Below, one piece after another: positions 9,062 to 17,760 of a DNA stretch of 64,000 bases. Position 1 is the first letter of the stretch, and each line of letters opens with the position of its first letter. A program made the translations under genes and the position numbers. The notes below the pieces were generated by a model that saw only the letters and a list, made by a program, of their open reading frames with translations, searched no databases and had not been told where the DNA came from. The stretch comes from Aquisphaera giovannonii (lineage in GTDB: Bacteria; Planctomycetota; Planctomycetia; Isosphaerales; Isosphaeraceae): positions 62,001 to 126,000 of the forward strand of contig NZ_CP042997.1 of NCBI RefSeq assembly GCF_008087625.1, in the 5' to 3' direction.

Positions 9062-10396
9062 TCACGGGCCGCTCGGCCGCACGAAGATGGAGTTGTTCTT
9101 GCGCGGGACGCGGGGAGTCACCGACAGCGTCACGGAGGGGTCATTCGGGTCGAGGGTGACGACCTCGTGGGCCTCGAGCATGACGGCGCTCCGGCTGGGG
9201 TCGTTGATCCAGAGGCTCCTCTGGAGGATCCCGCTCTCTCCCTGGGTCGGGCGTACGGGCGTCACCTGGTAGCCGACCGCGACGCGGGCGTGCCGGGTGA
9301 TCCCGCTCTTGAAGGCCCTGCCCGCGTCGATCTCGCCCACGAATTCCTGCCAGGTCGGGGTGTCGTCGAAGATCACCTCGAAGCCGAGCGGGAAGAAATG
9401 CTCGAAGACCTCGACCTGCCGGCTGGGGAGGATGCCCTCGTTGGGGATGAAGAGAGGGGGGGCGAGCGCCTGGAGGGTGGCGGCCATTTCCTGCTGGCCC
9501 GGGAGCGTCCCGACCTGGAGCGAGTCGGCGATCATGCGGATGCAGGCGAGGACGCAGAACACCTGGCCCTCCTGCCGGACGTGCCCGACGGCGAGGACCC
9601 GCTCCGTCTCCTGGCCCTCGGGCTGGTCCGATGCCTCGCCCTCGGCGCGACGCCCGGCCGGGCGGGTGAGCATCTCGGCCTGGTTCGCCGCGTTCCAGAT
9701 CAGCGCGTTCTTGATGTCCTCGATGCTCCTGCGTGGCCGGTCCGTGGGGGACGACGACGTGCTGCTGTCGCTGCCCTCGTCGATCAGGCGTTCGATCAGC
9801 CCGTCGAACCGGTCGAACTCCGGGCGCGGGTCGGTCCCCTCCGACAGGGACTCCAGCAGCGAGTAGGGGCCGGGGCCCTCGGCCTCGGAGCCGGTCGGGG
9901 GCGGGGCCCCTTCCGGGATCTCGGTGAGTGGCCGCGACGGGTTCTCCGGGTCGAAGAGCCGCACGACGGTCCGGCCGCCCGGGGTCGCGGCCCTCAGGAG
10001 GAGGCCGACGTTGGGGTAGAGGTGGCAGACGGGCTTGGCCTCGATGATCTGGCTCCCCGCGGCCTCCTGATCGAGGAGCGCCTGGGCCCGCTGGAGCGAG
10101 GCGGCCGTGTCGAAGGGGAGGGCCTGCTGGATCGCGATCCAGGGGTGTCCCAGCTCCTTGGTCGCCGCGACGCGGACCGAGCCGAGCGGGCGGCCGTTCA
10201 GGGCGACGGGGAAGTCGTAGAAGAGCGGCGACTCGTTCAGGTCGAAGATCAGCGTCGGCTCGTCCGCGAGGTCGCCGACGAAGAGGTCCTCGACGCCGGG
10301 CGGGACCGCCTGCAGGCTCCGCTGGACGATCGTCAGGAAGGACACGGCGTGCACCAGGGCGGAATCCCGGCTGATCTCGAGGTCTTCGGGCGGCAT
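9062..10396 (-). CDS. Papain/C39-like cysteine protease in RiPP locus
   Basis: 444 aa, ATG at 10396. Residues 1-270 have no family I recognise. Residues about 272-444 look like a papain-like C39-type peptidase: a Gln-containing stretch EGQVFCVLACIRMI with candidate nucleophile Cys281, then candidate His369 in GITRHARVAVGY, and LWINDP (about 397) as the third catalytic element. Unlike C39 domains of bacteriocin exporters it is not joined to an ABC transporter and shows no membrane segments. It is the last gene of a minus-strand set, 27 bp after the RibF-like gene, so it is a candidate leader peptidase for the lanthipeptide precursor upstream. A role in unrelated proteolysis cannot be excluded. 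Confidence 0.7.
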   Translation of the reverse strand: MPPEDLEISRDSALVHAVSFLTIVQRSLQAVPPGVEDLFVGDLADEPTLIFDLNESPLFYDFPVALNGRPLGSVRVAATKELGHPWIAIQQALPFDTAASLQRAQALLDQEAAGSQIIEAKPVCHLYPNVGLLLRAATPGGRTVVRLFDPENPSRPLTEIPEGAPPPTGSEAEGPGPYSLLESLSEGTDPRPEFDRFDGLIERLIDEGSDSSTSSSPTDRPRRSIEDIKNALIWNAANQAEMLTRPAGRRAEGEASDQPEGQETERVLAVGHVRQEGQVFCVLACIRMIADSLQVGTLPGQQEMAATLQALAPPLFIPNEGILPSRQVEVFEHFFPLGFEVIFDDTPTWQEFVGEIDAGRAFKSGITRHARVAVGYQVTPVRPTQGESGILQRSLWINDPSRSAVMLEAHEVVTLDPNDPSVTLSVTPRVPRKNNSIFVRPSGP

Positions 10397-10423
10397 GGGG
10401 GGGCTCCGGAAGAACGTGGCGGC

Positions 10424-11236
10424 TCAACCCGGTTGATGGACGCTCCGGCCATCCCGGGCCCCGGCCCGGGATGGCTCGCACGACTCGGCCGGGCCGTCCG
10501 CGGGGCCGGCGAGGAACGCCAGCCAGTCCGCACGCCCCGGCCACGGCACGCTCGGGGGCGTCCCGTCCCGCGACGACAGGGTCAGGCACGTCGGCTCGCC
10601 GGCCGGCCGCCCGCCCGGGCCGTCCACCGGGACGGCCAGGTAATCCCCGGGGGCCCAGGGCAGCGGCAACGACCCGGAATCGGGCCGCGCCCGGGCGGGC
10701 GGCCGCCGGACCAGCTCGATCGCGTCGCGGAGCCGGCCCGCCCGCAGGTACTGGCGGACGGTCCGGCAGGTGAAGCGCGCGAGCGAGGGGGCCAGCCGGC
10801 GGACCGTCACGCCGCGCGAGTCGGCGTACGCGAGGATCGCGTCGAGCGACCCGGCCGGCCCGCTCCCGAAGGACTGCCGGCGGCCGAGCCACAGCTCGCC
10901 GAGCGGCAGCACGGCCATCACGGCGCCCAGGAACGCGGCGGCGTCCGACTGGAGGTCGGCCTCCCCCATCTCCACGAGCAGGGATCCGCCGAGCCCGCAG
11001 CCCTCCTGGAGGGCCAGGCGCGACGCGAGGTCGTCGTAGTCCTGCCAGACGACCGGCGCGTGCACGAAGACCCCGGGGTTCGGGTCGATGGTCGCGACGA
11101 TCGGGTGCAGGCCCCGGGCCGTGGCGTCGTCCCGCAGCAGCCGGAAGAGGTCCAGGTGCTCCGGCAGCACCGGGTCCCAGACCCCGACCAGCAGCGCGAC
11201 CGGCGCGGCGGGCCGGCAGGAGAGGCGGAGGTTCAT
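10424..11236 (-). CDS. RibF-like (FAD synthetase-like) protein in RiPP locus
   Basis: 270 aa. ATG 11236 overlaps the stop of the synthetase gene (ATGA), implying translational coupling; a second ATG six codons earlier is possible. The N-terminal half follows the FAD-synthetase/RibF nucleotidyltransferase pattern: LLVGVWDPVLPEHLDL in place of GxFDGxHxGH, and VATIDPNPGVF matching the TxDPxP loop. RFTCRTVRQYL followed by AGRLRDAIELVRRPP resembles the RibF STRIR/GRP region. The residual C-terminus is short for a riboflavin-kinase module. Catalytic glycine and first histidine positions differ from RibF, so it may have lost or changed activity. Context implies a role in maturing the peptide, possibly nucleotide transfer or substrate binding; that is inference. 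Confidence 0.6.
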   Translation of the reverse strand: MNLRLSCRPAAPVALLVGVWDPVLPEHLDLFRLLRDDATARGLHPIVATIDPNPGVFVHAPVVWQDYDDLASRLALQEGCGLGGSLLVEMGEADLQSDAAAFLGAVMAVLPLGELWLGRRQSFGSGPAGSLDAILAYADSRGVTVRRLAPSLARFTCRTVRQYLRAGRLRDAIELVRRPPARARPDSGSLPLPWAPGDYLAVPVDGPGGRPAGEPTCLTLSSRDGTPPSVPWPGRADWLAFLAGPADGPAESCEPSRAGARDGRSVHQPG

Positions 11237-13875
11237 GACGCGAGCTCCCGACATTCCCGCAGCCAGGGCCCCGAGAGGAGCGGGGCGTGCCCGGGCCGCG
11301 TGCCCATCGCGAGGGCGGCCGCCGGGCCCAGGAAGCCGACCCAGAGGTCGGGCGTGATGACCTCGGGATCCTCGGAGGACCAGACGACCCCGCCGCCCCT
11401 CCGCTGCTGGAGCAGGCGGAGGACGGCCTCGATGCGGGCCCCGCGACGGGCCGCCCATCCCTCGTGCCGGGGCAAGGCGCCGAGCATCCGGCAGAGCTCC
11501 AACTGGCCGGCGAGCCCGTGGCAGAAGGTCGGGTTCCGGACCATCGAGGCGCGGCGGAAGGCCGACGCCGCCCGGTCGACCGCGGGCGAGGATCGCGGGT
11601 CGTCGCCGAGGGCCTGGAGGAGGCACCAGAGGTAGCCCGCCGGCCCGTGGCACCAGTCGCCGAGGGGGGCGGCGGGCGAGCCGGGTCCCAGGAATCGCCG
11701 GAGGGACAGGCCGTCGGGGGTCCTGGCGCCGCGGTCGAGCCCCGCGAACACCTCCCGGGCCAGGCCCGACGCCCCCGGGTCGCCGGCGGCGCGGCCCCAG
11801 TGCGCCAGGGCCAGGGCCACGCCCGCCGCGCCGTGGGCCGCGCCGACGTGGGGGGCCCGGACGCCGTCCAGCCGGCCCGAGGGCGCCCACGCGACGACGC
11901 CGTCCGCCTCGCTCGCGGCGGCGACGATCGTGCCGGCCAGGTGCTCGACGATCCGGAGCGGCGAGGCGTCGCCCGAGATTTCGGCGATCAGGCACCCCGC
12001 CCAGAGGACCCCGGCGGCGCCGGAGAACAGGTCCAGCTCCTCCACGCTCGCAGCCGCGGCGGAGAGGCGTCGCAGGGCGGCGTCGCGGGCCCGGCCGGGG
12101 TCCGCCGAGTAGGGCCCGCCGGCGACGAGCGCCAGCGCGACGCCGGCGTCCCCGGTGAACAGCCCGGGCGACTCCGGGGTCGGTCCGCGACGCGAGAGCC
12201 AGTCGATCGCCGGGCCGACGTCCGCCGCGACCCGGCGGTCCCTCAGCGCCGTCGCGACGGAGATGAGCCCGAGGACGACCCCGGCGGCGCCGAGGTTGAT
12301 CCCCTCGCAGGCGTATCCGGAGTAGAGGTGCCGGTTCCGCCACCAGTGGCCGTCTGGGCCCGCGACGAGGAAGCCCGAGGCGGCCCGGGCGGCCTCCGTC
12401 GATGCCCTGATCGCCCATCGGCGGCCGGCGTCCCGGGCCCGCGGCGGCGGCCCCTCGGCCGGCGGCCCGCCGGACGCGGCCGCCTCCATCCGGCGGGCCG
12501 CCTCCTCGGCCCGCGGGCGGGCGGCCGGATCGGCGTCGGTCAGCCGCCGCACGAGGTCGGCCGCGTCGTGCGCGCGGGCCAGGTGCAGGAGGCCGATCAG
12601 CCTCCCCCGCCCCGCGGGCATCAGCCCGGGGTCGGATTCGAGCACCGCGTGCGCCAGGGTGGCCCCCAGGGCGTAGCAGTCCGCGGCGGCGTCGGCCGGG
12701 CCGGGATCGCCGGGCGGCAGGTATCCCCGCGTGCCGCCCGGGATGGGGGCCGGATGGCCCGCGGGGCAGGCCAGCTCGAAGTCGATGAGGCACACCCCGG
12801 ATTCGCCGAGGATGGCGTTCGAAAGCTTGACGTCGCGGTGCACGAAGCCGCGGTCGTGGAGCGAGGCGACCGCCCGCGCCAGGCCCGCCAGGGCCGGCCC
12901 CCTGGCCGCGCGGGGGAGCTGGTGGAGCGGCGTGCCCGGCACGTCGGCCAGGACGAGCAAGGCCGTCTCCCCGGCCTCGAGGCCGAGCGGGGCCGGCGCG
13001 ATCGCAACGCCCCCGGCCTCCCGGAGCCGTGATAGGATGCGGAACTCGTTCGAGAGGCGTTCCACCGCGTCGTGGCCCAGGGGATCTCCCCCCACGCCCC
13101 TCCTGGCGGACTTGATGACCACGGCCGCGCCCGTGGCCGCGTCGACGCCCAGGACGACGTCCCCCTTGGCGGAGGAGTGCAGCGTCTTGAGCCGGTAGTA
13201 GGCCCGGCCGCCGACCGTCGCCAGCACGGGCAGTCGGCCGCCGCGGGCCGCCCCCGATTCGACCGGCGGGCCGGGGGCCCAGGGCGGCCGGCCGCCCGGC
13301 AGGTCGCGGCGGTCCTCGACGAGCCGGCCCTCCGGGGAGCGCAGGGCCGGGCTGAACCGGCCGAAGGCGTCGACCAGGACGTCCCGCCCGCCGATCGCCC
13401 CGTATCGGAGGTAGACCGCGCTGGCGGGCCCGACCCGGAGCCCGAACGGGACGCCCGGGCCCCTCGCGGAACGCCAGCGGGCGTCCAGGCCGATCGCCAG
13501 GCGGCGGCACGCCGCGTCGTCCGCGGGGTAGACCGTCAGCGCCTTCCCCACCTGGGTTCGGCCGGCTTCCCCGCCGTTCAGGAGGAGGTAGCCCTCCAGG
13601 CCCGACGGCAGCTTGAAGCTCGCCTCGTGCCGGGCGAGGTAGGGCAGCACCTCGTCGAAGAGCCCGAGCACCTCGGACGCAGCGATCGACAGGTGGATCT
13701 TCCACCCCTGCCCGGGGAGCGGCCCCGGGCCGCGGAAGCTACGCCAGCGCACCCTGCCGGTCTGATATTCGGCGACCCGCCACCGCGTGCCGAGCGAGTC
13801 GCCGAACCGATCCAGGGCCCGCGCATACTCCGCAGCCTGGGGCCACCGGAGGCCCGCGATCCGGCCCGACTCCAT
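11233..13875 (-). CDS. Class III/IV-type lanthionine synthetase (lyase-kinase-cyclase)
   Basis: 880 aa, ATG 13875 with GAGG about 8 bases upstream. Three domains: an N-terminal LanKC-type lyase region (WKIHLSIAASE and ASFKLPSG, about 55-95); a Ser/Thr kinase domain (about 215-460) with HRDVKLSN (Asp348), IDFELA and GTRGYLPP; and a LanC-like cyclase (about 520-880) with HGAAG (His681), WCHG (Cys742) and FCHG (Cys785-His786). The Cys-Cys-His zinc set is retained, as in class IV LanL, whereas class III LanKC enzymes usually lack it. It should phosphorylate and eliminate Ser/Thr in the precursor encoded just upstream (12-bp gap), then add Cys thiols to form lanthionine rings. It lies 4 bp into the RibF-like gene. 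Confidence 0.9.
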   Translation of the reverse strand: MESGRIAGLRWPQAAEYARALDRFGDSLGTRWRVAEYQTGRVRWRSFRGPGPLPGQGWKIHLSIAASEVLGLFDEVLPYLARHEASFKLPSGLEGYLLLNGGEAGRTQVGKALTVYPADDAACRRLAIGLDARWRSARGPGVPFGLRVGPASAVYLRYGAIGGRDVLVDAFGRFSPALRSPEGRLVEDRRDLPGGRPPWAPGPPVESGAARGGRLPVLATVGGRAYYRLKTLHSSAKGDVVLGVDAATGAAVVIKSARRGVGGDPLGHDAVERLSNEFRILSRLREAGGVAIAPAPLGLEAGETALLVLADVPGTPLHQLPRAARGPALAGLARAVASLHDRGFVHRDVKLSNAILGESGVCLIDFELACPAGHPAPIPGGTRGYLPPGDPGPADAAADCYALGATLAHAVLESDPGLMPAGRGRLIGLLHLARAHDAADLVRRLTDADPAARPRAEEAARRMEAAASGGPPAEGPPPRARDAGRRWAIRASTEAARAASGFLVAGPDGHWWRNRHLYSGYACEGINLGAAGVVLGLISVATALRDRRVAADVGPAIDWLSRRGPTPESPGLFTGDAGVALALVAGGPYSADPGRARDAALRRLSAAAASVEELDLFSGAAGVLWAGCLIAEISGDASPLRIVEHLAGTIVAAASEADGVVAWAPSGRLDGVRAPHVGAAHGAAGVALALAHWGRAAGDPGASGLAREVFAGLDRGARTPDGLSLRRFLGPGSPAAPLGDWCHGPAGYLWCLLQALGDDPRSSPAVDRAASAFRRASMVRNPTFCHGLAGQLELCRMLGALPRHEGWAARRGARIEAVLRLLQQRRGGGVVWSSEDPEVITPDLWVGFLGPAAALAMGTRPGHAPLLSGPWLRECRELAS

Positions 13876-13887
13876 GGCGGCGCCTCG

Positions 13888-14196
13888 TCAGCCGAAGCTC
13901 GTGACGCAGCACCCCGTGCAGGCGCAACCCGTGACCGCGCAGTCGAGGCCCTCGGGGACCTCCATGCCCTCCTCCTCCATGAATTCCGCCTGGATCTCGC
14001 GGTTCAGGCCGATGTCGCCGAGGACGCGGCCAGGGTCGTCCTGGAATCTCTGCGCCAACTCGGGCTTCTGCTCCATCGCCCGCCTCAGCTCGAGCAGCAC
14101 CGTGCGGATCGTGGCGGCGTCCGGCTGGATGACGCCGTTGATGACTCGCACGCTCGGCCCGGGGGCCGGAGGATTCGCGTAGCCGGTGTCTCCCAT
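13888..14196 (-). CDS. Putative lanthipeptide precursor (102 aa, Cys-rich core)
   Basis: From ATG 14196 the product is 102 residues. Residues 1-84 form an acidic, helical leader (LAQRFQDDPGRVLGDIGLN) with the DP-x-L pattern seen in Nif11/NHLP-type leaders. Residues 85-102, DCAVTGCACTGCCVTSFG, form a core with five cysteines (86, 91, 93, 96, 97) and four Ser/Thr (89, 94, 99, 100), ideal for Thr/Ser dehydration and thioether formation. It ends 12 bp before the lanthionine synthetase gene, on the same strand. The leader-core boundary is uncertain; MEVPEG (78-83) is a plausible processing zone. The ribosome site before ATG 14196 is weak, but no better start fits. Confidence 0.8.
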   Translation of the reverse strand: MGDTGYANPPAPGPSVRVINGVIQPDAATIRTVLLELRRAMEQKPELAQRFQDDPGRVLGDIGLNREIQAEFMEEEGMEVPEGLDCAVTGCACTGCCVTSFG

Positions 14197-14733
14197 CGAT
14201 GACCCCAGATCATGGAGGTGACGGCCGCCCCGGGAGTCGCCGACGCCGGCGACATGACCGTGACGGACTGGTGACAATCGACGAACCCGCATGGGCATGG
14301 AGAGCCAGGGCCTCTCCCGGCCCGTCAGGACGACCCGCTCCACGGCCCGCGGCCTGGAGGTGGTTGGCTCGGGGACTGCGACCTTCCGCGCCCGCGAAGC
14401 AGCGAGGAACCCTCGGCGCATCGGGCGTAGGAGCGGGGGGTCGCCTCGCCTGCTCCCTCCGGCCAGGGCGGGAGATCGCCATCGCCTACAAGGGGTTCAT
14501 GCGAAGCACGAGCGATGGTCACAGGGGCCGGGCGAATTTTCCGAGGGGCGAGCTTCGGGAGGCGTTGGGGGCGGGAGTGCGCCCTCGCGGCGCGGGCGAC
14601 CGGCGCGAGGGGGATCCGGTCGGGGTCGGGTCGGGGCACCACGATTCGGTGCCCGGGCGGCGGGATCGGGGCGATCGGAGCGGGGCCGTCGCCCTCCGAC
14701 GGGCTGACCATCGGCGGCCCCCTGCGCCCGGGC
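14197..14733. other. Intergenic region upstream of the lanthipeptide precursor
   Basis: 537 bp between the precursor start and the end of the PEP-CTERM gene. The promoter of the RiPP operon should lie here. I looked for a second precursor, a regulator or a transporter and saw none; open frames here have no recognisable content. Confidence 0.4.
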
Positions 14734-15690
14734 CTATTCCGCTCGGGGGCCCGGCTCGCGGCGGCCCGATCGGATCACACGGGATGCCCCCAGGGCGACG
14801 AGGGCCCAGCACGCGAGGGAGGCCGGCTCGGGGACGGGGCTCGGGTCGACGAGCAGGCCGGAGGCGAAGGAGACGCCATAGCCGGCCGCCGCCAGGGGGC
14901 TGCCGTCGGGCAGGGTCACGCCCGTCAGCGCCAGGCTCGCCCACTGGTCGGAGTAGTAGCCGCCGTTCCTCATGAGGCCGACGTTCGGCAGCGACGACAG
15001 GGAGAGGTGGAACGGGTCGCTGACGCCCGACGGATTAAGGGCAAGGTCGATGTGGAACGTTCCCACGTATTGATCCGCCGCGGATTTGGAGGCGGTGAGG
15101 CTGTCGAACTCGCCCGTCACCCGGTTCTCCGGGGGGCCGTAGATCCAGCCCGTGGGCCGGATCGCGATCGACCGGCCGTTCGCGTCGACCTGGAGCGAGC
15201 CGTATTGCCAGACCGCATCCTGGTAGCCCGGCGGGCCCTGGAAGGCGAGGCTGAAGTTGAGCCGGACGGAGCCCGGCATCGCGCCGCCGGCGGGGGGCGT
15301 CACGATCACCCGGTCGCCGTCCCAGCCCGCCGTGGCCGAGAGCGGCCCGATGGGGCCGGCGGAGCCCGTCATCGACCCGGGATTGCCGGCGTTGTAGTGG
15401 CCGCCCACTTCGAGGAGGCCGTCCGCCCGGCCCGTCGCGCTCGCCGACGCGGAGCCGTGCACCGTGATGTTGTAGTAGGTCGCCCTGTCGTAGCCGATAT
15501 AGGAGACGTCGGTGTCGCCCGCCCCGCTCGCGGTCGCGGTGGCCCCGGATTGGGACGAGGCCTGCTTGAAGACCGTCGTGCTGGCCGAAGCGCCGGCCCA
15601 CGGCTTCACGGCGTCGGCCCGGGCCGCGGCGGCATCGAGGAGCGCGGATAGCGTGACGAGCATCCCCACGATGCGATGCGTTGCGTTCAT
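14734..15690 (-). CDS. PEP-CTERM-sorted secreted protein
   Basis: 318 aa from ATG 15690. A signal peptide (MNATHRIVGMLVTLSALLDA, cleavage after ARA-DA) is followed by a Ser/Thr/Gly-rich beta protein and a C-terminal sorting signal: VPEPASL, a hydrophobic stretch (ACWALVALGASRVI) and a basic tail. This is the PEP-CTERM layout recognised by exosortase, so the mature protein should be exported and probably matrix associated. No enzyme motif is visible. An upstream in-frame extension of 22 residues would spoil the signal peptide. Confidence 0.8.
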   Translation of the reverse strand: MNATHRIVGMLVTLSALLDAAAARADAVKPWAGASASTTVFKQASSQSGATATASGAGDTDVSYIGYDRATYYNITVHGSASASATGRADGLLEVGGHYNAGNPGSMTGSAGPIGPLSATAGWDGDRVIVTPPAGGAMPGSVRLNFSLAFQGPPGYQDAVWQYGSLQVDANGRSIAIRPTGWIYGPPENRVTGEFDSLTASKSAADQYVGTFHIDLALNPSGVSDPFHLSLSSLPNVGLMRNGGYYSDQWASLALTGVTLPDGSPLAAAGYGVSFASGLLVDPSPVPEPASLACWALVALGASRVIRSGRREPGPRAE

Positions 15691-15812
15691 GTGAGTCGTT
15701 CCATCGACTTGGACGGTGAAGGCGGATTGCCTCACGTCGAGCGTGAATCCACACAAGGAGATTCACGGGTGGCCAGGTTAGCGTGTCGCCAAGATTGGTC
15801 AATTGGAGTTCG

Positions 15813-15828
15813 GCTTCTCCGCTTCTCC
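15813..15828. repeat. Left 16-bp direct repeat flanking the insertion sequence
   Basis: GCTTCTCCGCTTCTCC here is repeated exactly at 17575-17590, immediately outside the right terminal inverted repeat (one base separates it on the left). Itself two GCTTCTCC units, it is the likely target-site duplication or a duplicated target motif. Confidence 0.75.
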
Positions 15829-15829
15829 G

Positions 15830-17574
15830 GGGTGCACGTCAGCTTCTGCGCCTTCTACTGCGAGGACGAGGATGTCAATGGAGGAACGCGGGGGTTCCGT
15901 GGTAGAGTGCGGCCCTTCGGTGCTTTGGAGGCCCGATCTACCCCGGCGGAGGCCGATCCATGGATGGGACGATGGCCGAACTTCAGGCGAGATTGGACCA
16001 ACTCCTGAAGGAGGCGGCACGCGTCGCCGTGGCCCTCGATCGGGCCGACGGCACGGTGGTGGGCATCCCCCACTACTCGGTCATCGAAGCCCGTGCCCAC
16101 GAGCTGGGGCGGCGGCTCAGCCGTACGGTGCAAGCCCGTCACATGGGGGAGCTGGCCTCGCACGCGACCCGCTCGGTCAAGTGCCCCGAGTGCGGCACCC
16201 GCTGCGAGGTCGTCCCCAGGAGTCGCTCCGTCACTTCGATAGACGGCCCCCTGGACTTCGATGAGCCGATGGGTCATTGCCCCCGCTGTCGCCGCGGGTT
16301 TTTCCCCCCTCCGGGAGGCGCTGGGCCTTGATGCTCGGGCCTTGACCCCGACCCTCGTGCGACGGCTCACCTACGCCGGAGCCGAGGCCCGCTCGTTCAA
16401 GCGGGCCGCCATCGTGATGAAGCAGGTGGCCGGCCAGCCCGTCTCGGCCAAGACCATCGAGCGCGTGGTGCGCGACGTCGGCCTCGAGCTGGCCCGACGT
16501 CGGGACGCCGATCCCAGGACCGATGACTCGCTGGCACGGCGCCCCGAGGGCCCGCCGGCGCTGGCGGTGGTCGAATGCGACGGCGGCCGGATCCGCACCC
16601 GCGAGCCGGGACACGGCCCCGGCGTCCACCGCACATCCGAGGGGTGGCGAGAGACCAAGAACGCCTGCCTGATCCGGGCCCGGCCCACGACCTCCGAGGA
16701 AGACCCCGAGCCCGAGCCGCCGGCCTGCTTCGCCGACCCGGAGCACGTGGCCAAGATCGCCGAGACCGAAGCCCTGTCGGTCGCCTCCATGGCCTCGCCG
16801 CCCGAGTCGCCATCGCGGGCCGGCGAGCCCCCCGAGGGCATGGAGATGGTGCCGCCGGCCGACTGGCGGCCGAAGCGGTCGGTGCGCACCGTGCTGAGCA
16901 GCATGGCGGACTCGAAGGAGTTCGGCAAGCAGATGGCGCGGGAAGCCAAGCGGCGGCGATTCCCCGAGGCGTCAGCCAAGGCGTTCCTGGGCGATGGGCT
17001 GGCGTGGAACTGGTCGATCCGGAAGCGGCACTTCGGCGAGTTTACGCCGATCCTCGACTTCATCCACGTGCTGAGCTACCTGTTCCTGGTGGCCAAGGCC
17101 GTGCACGAGGGGCCCGAGGACGCGTGGGACCGGTACCTGGCCTGGATGCGAGGCGCATGGCGAGGGGAGGTCGGCCAGGTGATCGAGGAGTTGCAGGCCT
17201 GGCGGGCGAAGCTGGGCGAGCCGCCCGCGACCGCGCCGGATCAGGACCCGCGGAAGGTCCTGGCCGTGACGATCACCTACCTGAGCAACAACGAAGGGCG
17301 CATGAGATATCCCGAATATCGCCGGAGCGGGCTGCCGGTGACGACGGCCTGGATGGAGTCGCTCGTCAAGGAGGTGAACTACCGGGTCAAGGGGACCGAG
17401 ATGTTCTGGAACGACCCGGAGGGGGCCGAGGCCATCCTCCAGGTGCGCGCCGCGGCGCTCTCGGACGACGAACGGCTGGAGGCGCACCTCGAGACACGTC
17501 CGGGCTGTCCCTTCACTCGCCGGCCACGAGCGCCCAGATTAACGCGCAAGAAAATCAGAAGCTGACGTGCACCC
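15830..17574 (+). mobile_element. ISKra4-like insertion sequence, 1,745 bp
   Basis: Perfect 19-bp terminal inverted repeats bound the element: GGGTGCACGTCAGCTTCTG at 15830-15848 and its reverse complement at 17556-17574. A 16-bp direct repeat flanks both ends. Inside lies one transposase interrupted by a +1 frameshift. Intact ends plus matching flanks indicate a fairly recent insertion. It sits between the PEP-CTERM gene and the hybrid-cluster protein gene without breaking either. Confidence 0.9.
15960..17565 (+). pseudogene. ISKra4-family-like transposase, split by a +1 frameshift
   Basis: The first frame (ATG 15960) gives an N-terminal coil and a zinc-finger pair (CPECGTRCE and CPRCRRGFF); it stops at 16331. 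The second frame carries LREALGLDARALTPTLVRRL, the catalytic region (VVECDGGRI, then DFIHVLSYL) and LSNNEGRMRYPEYRRSGLPV, to a stop at 17565. These features fit ISKra4-group transposases. The frames join at a T5-C6 run (about 16299-16309), where reading one base further on gives CPRCRRGFFPLREALGL. Either the run has gained a C and the enzyme is dead, or frameshifting makes the full protein, as proposed for one ISKra4 subgroup. Confidence 0.8.
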
Positions 17575-17590
17575 GCTTCTCCGCTTCTCC
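17575..17590. repeat. Right 16-bp direct repeat flanking the insertion sequence
   Basis: Exact copy of 15813-15828, abutting the right terminal inverted repeat. Confidence 0.75.
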
Positions 17591-17760
17591 CGGGCGGGGC
17601 ATGGTTCGATGTCCGCGAGCAAAGGGGGCCGGGAGGATGGGGGCCACCGATGCGCACCGGGTCGGGCCGCGGAGCCGCCCCGCCGCGGAAGGGCTCGGCA
17701 TGGTCCCCGGCCCGATGCGAGTGCGTGGTCCCGGCGCGTTCCCTGGCCCGGGGCCTGCGA

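Noticed and set aside
10424-13705. A single 1,093-codon minus-strand frame joining the RibF-like protein to the synthetase.
   Set aside because: Its upstream two thirds is out of frame with the lanthionine synthetase; the ATGA junction at 11233-11236 defines two separate genes.
14325-14711. A second short peptide or regulator gene upstream of the lanthipeptide precursor.
   Set aside because: Open frames there are Pro/Arg-rich with no ribosome site, leader pattern or Cys core.
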